Of a stretch of 64,000 bases of DNA, positions 16,965-25,065 are shown piece after piece (the stretch's first letter is position 1; each line of letters opens with the position of its first letter). Source of the DNA: Nocardioides panzhihuensis (GTDB lineage Bacteria > Actinomycetota > Actinomycetes > Propionibacteriales > Nocardioidaceae); the NCBI RefSeq assembly GCF_013408335.1, contig NZ_JACBZR010000001.1, positions 5,295,501-5,359,500 of the forward strand, given 5' to 3'. The notes under the pieces are model-generated. The model was not told the origin of the DNA, ran no database searches, and worked only from the letters and a program-made list of their open reading frames with translations. Position numbers and translations under genes: made by a program.

Positions 16965-17564
16965 ATGGAGAGTTCGGCCGGGGCAGCCGCTAGAGACGGG
17001 GTTGGCAAGGGTCCGCGTGAGCGCGTGCGCCAAGCCGTCATGGGCGCCACAAAGGAGCTGCTGAAGGAAGTCGGGTTCGCTCGCCTGACGGTCGACGCCA
17101 TCGCCGAGCGCAGCGGCGTGGGCAAGGCCACCGTCTATCGCTGGTGGAGTAATCGTGCCGACGTCGCGATGGATGCGCTCCTCGAGGAGCGAGCGCCCAT
17201 CGGATGGTTCGTCCAGGAAGGTCCCGCCCTGGAGAATCTTCGGACACAACTGCTCGTGGCGACCGAGTTCCTGGGCGGACCGACAGGCCGCATGGTTGCC
17301 GGCCTGGTAGGGGACGCGCAGCACGACCCGCAGATTGCAGCGGCCTTCCGCCAGCGCTTCCTGGGGCCGCTCTTCGACCTCACGCGGAGACTGCTGGCTC
17401 AGGCTGTGGAGGAGGGAGACGTGCGCCCCGACGTCGACCCGGACACGCTCATCGACATGCTGACGGGCTCGCTCTACTTCCGGCTCCTGGTCACAGGCGA
17501 GCCGCTCTCGGCTGGAAGAACGGAGCGCCTGATCGACGCGGTCATGCGCGGCGCTCGGCCTTGA
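16965..17564 (+). CDS. TetR family transcriptional regulator
   Basis: A repressor of 199 residues. The N-terminal HTH (about 25-70) contains ELLKEVGFARLTVDAIAERS and the recognition helix GVGKATVYRWWSNR. The C-terminal ligand-binding domain has the TetR_C-like pattern LAQAVEEGDVRPDVDPD and DMLTGSLYFRLLV. It is divergent from the P450 operon across a palindromic site. ATG at 16965 is chosen; a TTG at 16947 in frame would leave almost no promoter. It probably senses the P450 substrate or a downstream metabolite. Confidence 0.9.
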   Translation: MESSAGAAARDGVGKGPRERVRQAVMGATKELLKEVGFARLTVDAIAERSGVGKATVYRWWSNRADVAMDALLEERAPIGWFVQEGPALENLRTQLLVATEFLGGPTGRMVAGLVGDAQHDPQIAAAFRQRFLGPLFDLTRRLLAQAVEEGDVRPDVDPDTLIDMLTGSLYFRLLVTGEPLSAGRTERLIDAVMRGARP

Positions 17565-17579
17565 GCGACTTGCTCTGTC

Positions 17580-19238
17580 TCAGGACATAGCGCGAGCGAG
17601 GCGCGCCAGGAGGTCCTGATGAAGCTCCTTCTTGTTGAGCTTCCCGACGGGCGTCTTGGGCATCTGGTCAATCCGCTCAAGTCGCTCCGGCCACTTGAAC
17701 TTCGCCACGCCAAGGCTCTGGAGGTGGGCCTGGACCTCGGCCATGGTCAACGGCTCGCCGTTGGAGACGAGGTAGGCGCAGGCCTTCTCGCCGAGTCGCT
17801 CATCGGGCATGGCCACCACGGCCGCCGCGGTGATCCGGGGGTGCTTCACCAAGAGTCCCTCGACCTCTTCGGCGCTGATCTTCTCGCCTCCGCGGTTGAT
17901 CAGATCCTTGATCCGCCCTTCCATAGAGATGGAGCGCATCCCGTCGATGTTGATCACCTTCACCAGATCGCCGCTCCGGTAGAAGCCGTCCTCGATGAAG
18001 GCAGACTGGTTGATCTCGGGTGCGTCGAAGTAGCCGCGAATCGTGTACGGACCGCGGCAGATGAGCTCACCCGGCTCGCCGTCCGGAAGCTCTTGCGCCG
18101 TGTCTGGATCAATCACCTTGAACTCGTCCTCGGGCGAGATCGGCAGTCCGACCGAGGTCAGACGCAGAGTCCGCGGCGAGTCGAATCCCGTCGAGGTGAA
18201 GAGACCCTCTCCCATGCCGAACTTCTGCCCGACGGCCACACCGCGCCGTTCGAAAGCCTCGAAGAGCTTCTCCGGAACCTTGGCGCCGGAGAGCAGGACC
18301 TGCTTCATCGTCGTGCTGACCTCGTCGAAGAGAGGGTGGTTGACGATTCCGTAGTGGGCATGGCCGATCAAGATCGCGGTAGCCCGCTCCTGGATCAGGA
18401 CCGGGAGTGCCTGGTCGAGGTTTGCGCTGGAAAGGACCAGAGTGCCGCCCACGGCATGAGCCGCGTGGACGCCGCACACGATTCCGGCGTTGTGGATGAT
18501 CGGAATCAGGTGGGCGACGCGCGAGGTCTCGTCCCATCCTCGGGCCTCGGCGTAGACCTTGGCGTTGTACCAGTACTCCGCGTGCAGGCGGGGGATGATC
18601 TTCGGAACGCCGGTGGTGCCGCCGGAGAGCTGGAAGACTGCGATCTCCTCGGGCTCGATCGCCTTCTGCAGGTCGTCGACGAGCGCGCGTGCTGCAGCGG
18701 GATCTGCCGCGGCGATCAGGTCTTCGAGGCGGGCGCCGGGCGCGCCCTCGTCGGCGTCGATGGTGAGGATCTGGTGCATCGTGGGATGTCCCGCGGCCTG
18801 TTCAGCAGCGAAGCGAACGAGGTCGAAGCCGCTCGGAGTGTGCTCAACCAGGTGTGCGACGGCCTCTACCTTCCGGCTGATCGACCCAATCTCGTGGCCA
18901 CGATGGGCCGCCAGCGTGCAGACCGGAATGAGTCCGGCCTTGAGCATGCCGTACCAAGCAATGACGGTCATGCACTGGTTGCTCAACTGCACAATCACCC
19001 GGTCGCCCGGCTCGAGTCCAAGGCCATGAAGCCCTAGGGCGAGCCGGTCGGTGACCTCGTCGAGCTCGGCGTACGTGACCGATCGCTCTGCTGTTGCGAG
19101 GGCAACGTGGTCGGGCTGCCTCAGGGCGACCTCGTGGAATTCGCTGGCCAGGGGGCGGTCGCCCCACAGGCCGAGGGCTCGGAAGCGCTCGATCAGCTCA
19201 GTGGGGTAGGGGGTCAGGCGGCCTGCCCAATCGATCAC
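17580..19238 (-). CDS. Aryl-CoA / aryl-AMP ligase (AMP-binding enzyme)
   Basis: An acyl-adenylate-forming enzyme of 552 residues. The P-loop is QLSGGTTGVPKIIPRLH (about 205-221), YGMLKAGLIPVCTLAAHR resembles the DhbE/EntE subgroup, and GEGLFTSTG, YRSGDLV and GRIKDLINRGGEKISAEEVE complete the motifs. The C-terminal Lys is in TPVGKLNKKEL. Close families activate 2,3-dihydroxybenzoate or salicylate, so an aromatic acid with an ortho hydroxyl or amino group is the best guess, with CoA as acceptor because no carrier protein is present. The start is GTG. It is divergent from an aryl-CoA hydroxylase-like gene, supporting ligase-then-hydroxylase order. Confidence 0.88.
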   Translation of the reverse strand: MIDWAGRLTPYPTELIERFRALGLWGDRPLASEFHEVALRQPDHVALATAERSVTYAELDEVTDRLALGLHGLGLEPGDRVIVQLSNQCMTVIAWYGMLKAGLIPVCTLAAHRGHEIGSISRKVEAVAHLVEHTPSGFDLVRFAAEQAAGHPTMHQILTIDADEGAPGARLEDLIAAADPAAARALVDDLQKAIEPEEIAVFQLSGGTTGVPKIIPRLHAEYWYNAKVYAEARGWDETSRVAHLIPIIHNAGIVCGVHAAHAVGGTLVLSSANLDQALPVLIQERATAILIGHAHYGIVNHPLFDEVSTTMKQVLLSGAKVPEKLFEAFERRGVAVGQKFGMGEGLFTSTGFDSPRTLRLTSVGLPISPEDEFKVIDPDTAQELPDGEPGELICRGPYTIRGYFDAPEINQSAFIEDGFYRSGDLVKVINIDGMRSISMEGRIKDLINRGGEKISAEEVEGLLVKHPRITAAAVVAMPDERLGEKACAYLVSNGEPLTMAEVQAHLQSLGVAKFKWPERLERIDQMPKTPVGKLNKKELHQDLLARLARAMS

Positions 19239-19274
19239 GGCAACTCCCTCGATGTGTCTCGCAGCACAGATGTT

Positions 19275-19288
19275 GTGACTGCAGTCAC
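19275..19288. promoter_or_regulatory. Perfect palindrome in the ligase / hydroxylase divergent promoter
   Basis: GTGACTGCAGTCAC is a perfect 14-bp palindrome located 37 bases from the ligase start and 81 bases before the hydroxylase start. A half-like copy, TTGTAGTCAA, follows at about 19305. It is a likely operator for a dimeric regulator, but which of the three island regulators binds it is unknown. Confidence 0.6.
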
Positions 19289-19368
19289 GATAGGGTAGAT
19301 ATACGTTGTAGTCAAAGATTCGACATGAACGTCACATGGGGTCGTTGGGCTCCACGAAAGGGGACTCA

Positions 19369-20817
19369 ATGGAGCTCAAGCAGGTCGCGGTTCTCGGCGG
19401 TGGTCCAGGTGGTCTCTTCGCGGCGCGGCTTCTGAAGCTGCACCAGCCTGGCTGTCGTGTCGTCGTATACGAGCGCTCCGAGCCGGAGCGGACCTTCGGC
19501 TTCGGGGTCGGGCTCCAGACCGCGACCCAGCACAACCTGCGGCGTGCGGACCCGGAGCTGCTCGACGCCATTCTCGCCCGAGCGCTGCCACATGAGATGT
19601 CGATGTCGATCGGAGACGAGACTGTCGCGATGCCGATCCGGGACCTGATCGCTATCGGTCGCGGCACCTTGCTGGAGGTCCTGCGGGACCAAGCCGTCAG
19701 AGCTGGTGTCGAGCTGCGTTATGGCCAGCAGGTCTCCGCCGGTGACGTGCTGGCTGACTTGGTGATCGCCGCCGATGGCGTCAACAGTGCCACTCGGGAG
19801 AGCAGGGCTGACCAGTTCGGAGCGACCATCGACTGGCACAACAGCCTCTACCTGTGGTGCGGTGCGGACTTTGCGCTCCACAGGGCCCTGTTCCGACCCG
19901 AGACGACGGAGCACGGCGCATTTGTTGCACACGCGTACCCCTATGCCCCGGATCGCAGTACCTTCCTGATCGAGACTGACGCCGAAACTTGGAGCCGTGC
20001 CGGTTTCGACCGAAGCGGAGAGCAGGTTGTCTCCGGTGGAAACGACGAGGTGGCGTTGGACTATCTGTCCCAGACATTCGCCGGGACTCTCCGCGGCAGG
20101 CGGCTGATCGGTAACCAGACCCGGTGGCTTCGTTTCCGAACCGTGCGCTGCGAGCGGTGGCATGCTGGCAACGTCGTCCTGCTCGGCGATGCCGCTGCTA
20201 CGGCGCACTACTCGATCGGGTCGGGCACGAAGCTCGCCATGGAGACGGCCATCGCGCTTGTCGCAGCCCTAGATGACGCTGATGACCTCGCGACCGCGCT
20301 CAGCTCCTTCGATGCCGCCCGCCGGCCCGCGGTGGAGCATCTCCAGGCGGTCGCGACACGCAGCATGCTCTGGTGGGACGACTTCCCGAATCGCCTGCAC
20401 CTGCCCCTTGAACAGCTGCTGCTCGGATACATGACGCGCGCAGGGAAGGTCTCGCTGGACGGTTTCGCCGACACCGCCCCCGCGGTACTTCGTCGCGGCT
20501 TGGCCCAGTATGCCGGCGTGGCCGAGAGCGAGGTGCCCAGCGCGAACTTGACGGACTGGGTGCTGAGTCGCCCCCTGTTCTCCGGCGCACGCTCATGGCC
20601 CACTCGGACCGTCCAAGCCGGTGCGCTGGCCGGGGCTGGCCTCGCTGTGGTCGACGCAACGCGCTCATGGGAAGAGGCGCTCTCCGCGTTCGAGGCCTCC
20701 GAGAAGAAGCGGTGGGAGGGCGACCTGGTGGGTGCCCGGATCAGCTCCGACCATCGAGCGCTGGCCGCGGCTGCCCTGGCCAGCGGACGGGTGGACCTGA
20801 TCGAGATCGATGAGTGA
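19369..20817 (+). CDS. FAD-dependent aryl-CoA monooxygenase (salicylyl-CoA 5-hydroxylase-like)
   Basis: A flavoprotein of 482 residues. The FAD motif is VAVLGGGPGGLFAARLLK, the DG motif is LVIAADGVNSATRE, and the GD motif VLLGDAAATAHYSIGSGTK is followed by LAMETAIALV. The AHxSIGSGTKLAME signature is typical of salicylyl-CoA 5-hydroxylase (SdgC) and the N-terminal half of 2-aminobenzoyl-CoA monooxygenase, which hydroxylate aromatic rings only as CoA thioesters. The oxidoreductase half of the latter is absent. ATG at 19369 is preceded by GAAAGGGG. It overlaps the MaoC gene by eight bases and is divergent from an aryl-CoA ligase. Confidence 0.85.
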   Translation: MELKQVAVLGGGPGGLFAARLLKLHQPGCRVVVYERSEPERTFGFGVGLQTATQHNLRRADPELLDAILARALPHEMSMSIGDETVAMPIRDLIAIGRGTLLEVLRDQAVRAGVELRYGQQVSAGDVLADLVIAADGVNSATRESRADQFGATIDWHNSLYLWCGADFALHRALFRPETTEHGAFVAHAYPYAPDRSTFLIETDAETWSRAGFDRSGEQVVSGGNDEVALDYLSQTFAGTLRGRRLIGNQTRWLRFRTVRCERWHAGNVVLLGDAAATAHYSIGSGTKLAMETAIALVAALDDADDLATALSSFDAARRPAVEHLQAVATRSMLWWDDFPNRLHLPLEQLLLGYMTRAGKVSLDGFADTAPAVLRRGLAQYAGVAESEVPSANLTDWVLSRPLFSGARSWPTRTVQAGALAGAGLAVVDATRSWEEALSAFEASEKKRWEGDLVGARISSDHRALAAAALASGRVDLIEIDE

Positions 20818-21244
20818 GCTTCTCTTCGCCGAGGACGTACTGCCTGGCACGGAGGTCGACCTCGGGGACTACACGGTCAGCCTTGAGGAGATCCTTGAAT
20901 TCTCGCGGCAGTGGGACCCGCAGGGGTTCCATGTCGAACAATCGGCCACGGGATACTTCGGCGGGACGATCGCCAGTGGACTTCACTCAATGGCGATCCT
21001 GCAGCGCCTCTCCGTCCTGGGCGCCTACAGCGGGTGGGCGATCATCGCGGGTCGGCGCATCGCCGACGTTCGCTTCCTGGCTCCGACGCGCGCCGGTATG
21101 ACACTGCACGGATCGTTCGTCGTTGACGCTGTGGAGATGCGTGACGCGCAGAAGGCGTTGGTCACTGTGTCCAAGAGACTGGTCAGCGGTGAGGTGTTGA
21201 TCCTCACCGCTGTCCATGAGTTCTACATGTATCGCAGGACGTGA
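20810..21244 (+). CDS. MaoC-like hotdog-fold dehydratase/thioesterase
   Basis: A hotdog-fold protein of 144 residues. FSRQWDPQGFHVEQ contains the Asp-Pro...His core of the hydratase motif, followed by GTIASGLHSMAILQRL. RRIADVRFLAPTRAGMTL is the typical second half. Members hydrate enoyl-CoA or, in some cases, hydrolyse thioesters. Translational overlap with the aryl-CoA hydroxylase gene suggests it acts on the hydroxylated thioester or a ring-derived enoyl-CoA. Thioesterase function (for instance releasing a gentisate-like acid) is only a guess. Confidence 0.85.
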   Translation: MSELLFAEDVLPGTEVDLGDYTVSLEEILEFSRQWDPQGFHVEQSATGYFGGTIASGLHSMAILQRLSVLGAYSGWAIIAGRRIADVRFLAPTRAGMTLHGSFVVDAVEMRDAQKALVTVSKRLVSGEVLILTAVHEFYMYRRT

Positions 21245-21255
21245 CCTGCGGGATG

Positions 21256-22488
21256 TTAGAAGCGCTCCGCGACCCACGCGGTGATGACTTCTGCCGCGAG
21301 CTCGTTTCCGGTTGGCAGACCAGGAGCGAGTCGGTCGCCGAAGTGCGTGCCGTCGACCGCTGTAACGGTGAGGTCCTCGGCCGGGCACGCCCGCCGGAAG
21401 CGTTCGATGTCGGCAGGGAACGATGCCTGGTCGCCCGTGAACTCGACTAGCAGCGTCGGCACAGGACAACCCGCGATGCACGCCTCGAAGTCGGCGTTAG
21501 TGGTGGTGGTGCTCCAGGTCGACATCCAGGCTTCGGCCGTCGAGAGCCGACCGAAGCCGACCAGGCCGTGATTGGTCAGATCGGGACGTCGCCCGAAGAG
21601 CGATCCGTAGGGCCGCGCGTTCGGGTCGAGGCGAAGATCGATGTTCCGCAGGTCTGCGTCGGTCCGGTAGACCGGGAGCAGCGCCGGGGCGAGGCCGGAA
21701 CGGCGTGCATCGACATCGCCGCTCGCCCGGCTGAGGGAGTTGGCGGAGCTGCGCTGTTCCGCGAGCTCCGCGGCGATGGTGTCGATCCGTGTGATCCGGG
21801 CGCGCTGTGCCACTCGGTAGGCCGCGACGAATTCATCGTCGAACTCCGAGGGCTCGGGTGCCTCGCGGAATCCGTTGGCCGGGTTGAAGGCGCTGAGGTC
21901 GGCGTCGATCGACAGCGGATCGGATTCGTTGATGACCGACGGATCGATCACCCGCGCCAGCAGTGCTCCCTGACCAGGATGGGGAGCCAACGGGATGAAC
22001 CCGTCCGGCACTGGCATCTCTGTGTCCGCGAGCGGCACGGGGCGTCCCGAGGGTGTGTGCGTCAGCCGCTTCCCAGCCGAGAGGGAGGCTTGCTGGACAT
22101 AGAACGCACCCAGGGTTCCGCCACCGGAGTGGCCAAGCACGACCACGTGGTCGAAGCCCTGCTCGCGCAGAAAGACGTGACCTGCCGCGAAGTCGATGAT
22201 CGCCTGCTCGTGGAGCAGGTTCAGATCGTTGTTCGGCATCCGCGATCCCTGGGTCCACACCGCCAGGCCCGCGTGAAGAAGGTAGGGAACCAAGGCGTGA
22301 AAGGTCACGTCCTGACGCGGGTGCATGATCGTGACCACGGTGTTGGCTCCAGCAGGGCGACGTAGCACGCCTGCTACCTGTGCTTTGTCCGAGGTCCGGA
22401 GCTGATGGACCGTGGTCGCCACACCCGGCGGCTCGGCTGTCAGCTCGGTGTAGCGACCCGTTCCGAGTCCTCGCGTCGTCTCGCTCAA
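21256..22488 (-). CDS. Alpha/beta hydrolase family protein
   Basis: About 410 residues with TTG start at 22488, preceded by GGAGG and overlapping the upstream stop by four bases (TTGA). The nucleophile elbow is VVLGHSGGGTLGAFY (about residue 145), a strand precedes it, and a late GTHFGDRL segment supplies the His. A large cap inserts between, with FNPANGFREAPEPSEF. The enzyme would hydrolyse an ester or C-C bond in the island pathway. It is convergent with the MaoC gene. It is longer than typical meta-cleavage hydrolases (about 280), so C-C hydrolase identity is not assured. Confidence 0.8.
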   Translation of the reverse strand: MSETTRGLGTGRYTELTAEPPGVATTVHQLRTSDKAQVAGVLRRPAGANTVVTIMHPRQDVTFHALVPYLLHAGLAVWTQGSRMPNNDLNLLHEQAIIDFAAGHVFLREQGFDHVVVLGHSGGGTLGAFYVQQASLSAGKRLTHTPSGRPVPLADTEMPVPDGFIPLAPHPGQGALLARVIDPSVINESDPLSIDADLSAFNPANGFREAPEPSEFDDEFVAAYRVAQRARITRIDTIAAELAEQRSSANSLSRASGDVDARRSGLAPALLPVYRTDADLRNIDLRLDPNARPYGSLFGRRPDLTNHGLVGFGRLSTAEAWMSTWSTTTTNADFEACIAGCPVPTLLVEFTGDQASFPADIERFRRACPAEDLTVTAVDGTHFGDRLAPGLPTGNELAAEVITAWVAERF

Positions 22489-22733
22489 CGTGCCTCCAGG
22501 ACGAGAGCGTCCTTGTCCCATTGGACGATCCCATAGCCCTCGAGCCCTGCGATGCAGCTGTACCAAACGGCATGGCGCACACCAGTGCTGCGGCGATCGA
22601 TCGAGAGACGTTCGGCGGCCTCGAGGACGAAGTATGGCCCAACGGTGGACACCGTGACGTTGGTCAGGCCGCGGGCGGTCTGCACGATGTCCTGATGCTC
22701 GGGGACATCGAGTATGAAGAGTCGCTGGGTCAT
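22485..22733 (-). CDS. Small conserved-looking protein of unknown function
   Basis: An 82-residue protein fixed in an operon: its ATG lies one base after the VOC gene stop codon and its TGA overlaps the hydrolase start. It begins MTQRLFILDVPEHQDIVQTA and contains WYSCIAGLEGYGIVQWDKD near the C-terminus. There are no Cys pairs, membrane segments or signal peptide. I do not recognise the family. The tight coupling on both sides implies a role in the same reaction sequence, perhaps as a small subunit. Confidence 0.75.
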   Translation of the reverse strand: MTQRLFILDVPEHQDIVQTARGLTNVTVSTVGPYFVLEAAERLSIDRRSTGVRHAVWYSCIAGLEGYGIVQWDKDALVLEAR

Positions 22734-22734
22734 G

Positions 22735-23373
22735 TCAGCGCACCTGCTGCTTCTGCCAGTTTTCGGCCCGCTCGACGATGAGCTCGGCCTTGCGGACCAA
22801 GAGGTCGTCCATCGTGTGTCCGGGGACCTTGGCGATGTCGACCAGGGCGTCGATCGTGATGTTCGCGTCCAGATCCTCCTGAGGCGTCACCGGGCGCATC
22901 GCTCGGGTGATCTCGACCATGTAACCGTTCGGGTCGTGGGTGTAGATCGACTCGATGGTCTCGTGCTGGATCTGCATCTCCACGGGCCACTCGCTGGCGT
23001 CGAGCCGGCGGCGGTACTCCATCATCGCCTCGTAGGACTCGACATGCAGTGCGACGTGGCGAGAACGGATGAACCAGGTGGGAGTCTCCTTCGGGAAACG
23101 GGCGTAGACGTCTCCGAGGCCCTCGGACAGGTCCGGCTTGGGCAGTCCGAAGTAATAGAAGAAGGCGATCCTGTCGTCACCGCCGATGTCGAAGAAGAAG
23201 TGGATGAAGTCTGGGTGCTCCTCGCCACCCCATCCGGCGGCGCAGATCGAGTGGACGACCGGGAAGCCGAGGACATCCCGATAGAAGTGAACCGTCTCCG
23301 CGGGGTCGAACGTCGGCCAGGCGGCGTGGTCCACGCCACGCACCAAGTGCTGGCCGGTGAGGTCGTCGGTCAT
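22735..23373 (-). CDS. VOC family protein (glyoxalase/extradiol dioxygenase fold)
   Basis: A 212-residue protein with ATG at 23373 preceded by AAGGAGA. The sequence has VRGVDHAAWPTFDPAET (first metal His), RSRHVALHVESYE (second His) and NGYMVEITRAMRP (Glu ligand), the usual two-His-one-Glu pattern of the vicinal oxygen chelate fold. Members include ring-cleaving dioxygenases, isomerases and hydrolases. A C-terminal helical tail of about 50 residues (LVRKAELIVERAENWQKQ) is unusual. In this operon it could be a ring-cleaving dioxygenase, but glyoxalase-like isomerase is equally possible. Confidence 0.8.
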   Translation of the reverse strand: MTDDLTGQHLVRGVDHAAWPTFDPAETVHFYRDVLGFPVVHSICAAGWGGEEHPDFIHFFFDIGGDDRIAFFYYFGLPKPDLSEGLGDVYARFPKETPTWFIRSRHVALHVESYEAMMEYRRRLDASEWPVEMQIQHETIESIYTHDPNGYMVEITRAMRPVTPQEDLDANITIDALVDIAKVPGHTMDDLLVRKAELIVERAENWQKQQVR

Positions 23374-23399
23374 GGTGGATCTCCTTTGTTCGGTGCGCG

Positions 23400-24155
23400 T
23401 CACGCCGACGCGACGGCCAGGTCCCGGCTGAGGAGCGATCCCGCTCCGGGGATGGTCAGAGGCAGTCCCCGGGCCGCCAGGATGCTGTAGGCGCCGGCGG
23501 TGGCGGCCGAGATCACGGGAATGCCGAGCTCCTTTTCTGCGAGGTCGACGAGGTCGAGCGAGGGCATCTGAACGCAGCAGGAGATGACCAGGGCATCGAG
23601 CTCTGCGGTGTCGATGGAGCGCGCCGCCTCCATAACCTGCTCGTTCGGGATGCAACCCACCGCGTGGTTGTCCTCGACCTCAAGGGCGCGCCAAGCGAGA
23701 ACATCGAAGCCTTCTGACTCGATGTACTCGACGACCTGCTGAGCGAGCGGCCTCATGTACGGCATGACCAGTCCGACTCGCTTGGCGCCGAGAGCGTGCA
23801 GCCCCTCGACAAGGGCCCCCGCGCTGGAGCGAACCCCAGCCTGGGATTTGCCGGTCGCCAACTGCTCGGCGACCAGGCCCTCCACCCGTCGGTGCTCGTC
23901 AGGGCCGCCGACCATGATCGCCACCAAGCACGCGTAGAGGATCACATCAGGCGCCGCGTCGGCGATCTCGATCACGCAGCGCTCCCGCTGAGCGTTCATT
24001 CGGGCAAGCCCCTCGGGGGAGACCTGGTGCATGCGCATGCGGCTGCCGTGGAAGGAGAACGTTGCCTCCGGGTGCCGGGACAGGATCTTTGGCAGCTCCG
24101 TCTCGACGGTGACGTTGGAGCTCGGGACTACGAGTCCGACTCGTATGTGGGTCAT
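23400..24155 (-). CDS. Maleate cis-trans isomerase family protein (Asp/Glu racemase superfamily)
   Basis: A 251-residue protein, the usual length. PSSNVTVETE places Asn at 14, LYACLVA places Cys at 76, MPYMRP has Tyr at 133, EDNHA has Asn at 163, and ISCCVQMP places Cys at 194. These positions match the catalytic set I know for maleate cis-trans isomerase from Nocardia (Asn14, Cys76, Tyr133, Asn163, Cys194), which converts maleate to fumarate without cofactor. ATG at 24155 has GGAGAGG upstream. It heads a minus-strand operon with VOC, the small unknown protein and the hydrolase. A related maleate-like half-amide substrate is possible. Confidence 0.85.
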   Translation of the reverse strand: MTHIRVGLVVPSSNVTVETELPKILSRHPEATFSFHGSRMRMHQVSPEGLARMNAQRERCVIEIADAAPDVILYACLVAIMVGGPDEHRRVEGLVAEQLATGKSQAGVRSSAGALVEGLHALGAKRVGLVMPYMRPLAQQVVEYIESEGFDVLAWRALEVEDNHAVGCIPNEQVMEAARSIDTAELDALVISCCVQMPSLDLVDLAEKELGIPVISAATAGAYSILAARGLPLTIPGAGSLLSRDLAVASA

Positions 24156-24260
24156 GCGGATGCCTCTCCTGCTGTGACTGACAACCCTTCCATGCTTCGA
24201 CATAGACGACAAAAAGTCAACACAAGTGTCAAGGGTATGGCGTTTCGCTAGTCTCCGCAT

Positions 24261-24983
24261 ATGGCTACTCCGGAGAATGAAGTCGTTGATACTGCTGAGG
24301 CTCGGCCGCGCGGCCGGCGGGGTTTGGTGCAGCAAGAGATCTTCGATCAGGCCACGAGCCTGTTCGCGCAGCGCGGCTACGCGGGGACGTCCCTGCAGGA
24401 CATCGCTGATGCTGTGGGTCTCACCAGGCCGGCGCTGTATCACTATTTCCGGAACAAGGAGGAGCTGCTCGCCAAGCTGGTTGCGGAGGTCACGGTCGAA
24501 GCTGCGACGGACATCAGCAAGATCGCCCGACGCAAGGCTCTGAGCGCTGAGGAGAAGGTTCGTGAGATCGTCCGGCATACGGTGCGCAGCAATGGTCTCC
24601 ACGCCGAGCGCTTCCGGCTCCTGATCCGCTCGGAGGCGGATCTGCCGGAAGGGGTGCGTGAGGCCTATGAGGCCAACCGGAAGTCTGTGCTGCATTCCCT
24701 GAGTCGGGTGATCGAGCAGGGCATTGACGCTGGCGTCTTCCGCGCGCAGATGCCCCAGGTTGCCGCGCTGGGGATCCTTGGGATCACGAACTGGGTTGCC
24801 TGGTGGTATCACCCGGGCTCGTCGTTCGACCTCGACGCTGTCAGTGAGGAGTTGGCTGACTTCGCGGTCCATGGTCTCGCTGCTGAGCTGGGGCGGCCTA
24901 CGTCCGCTGGGCCTGTCGGCATTCTCCGAAGCATGCGCCGGGAGATCGATCGGCTTGAGAATCTTCTCCAGGGTGAAGATTGA
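24261..24983 (+). CDS. TetR family transcriptional regulator
   Basis: A regulator of 240 residues. The HTH (about 30-75) has FAQRGYAGTSLQDIADAVG and LTRPALYHYFRNKEELL. The C-terminal domain continues with EKVREIVRHTVRSNGLHAER and a WYHPGSSFDLDAV segment typical of TetR members linked to acyl-CoA pathways. It is divergent from the maleate-isomerase operon (105-base spacer) and 82 bases upstream of the HyuA gene, so it could control either or both. The spacer holds a repeated TTGAC element on the minus strand. Confidence 0.9.
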   Translation: MATPENEVVDTAEARPRGRRGLVQQEIFDQATSLFAQRGYAGTSLQDIADAVGLTRPALYHYFRNKEELLAKLVAEVTVEAATDISKIARRKALSAEEKVREIVRHTVRSNGLHAERFRLLIRSEADLPEGVREAYEANRKSVLHSLSRVIEQGIDAGVFRAQMPQVAALGILGITNWVAWWYHPGSSFDLDAVSEELADFAVHGLAAELGRPTSAGPVGILRSMRREIDRLENLLQGED

Positions 24984-25065
24984 CGACAGTGTCTACCTAT
25001 TGACGAATCCGTAAGACTCCCTTAAGTTGTGACACGCCTCACGCTAACTTTAGGGAGCCTTCAAC

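Noticed and set aside
24185..24260. ACAC-AA-GTGT inverted repeat as operator
   Set aside because: Only four-base arms match; too short to separate from chance.
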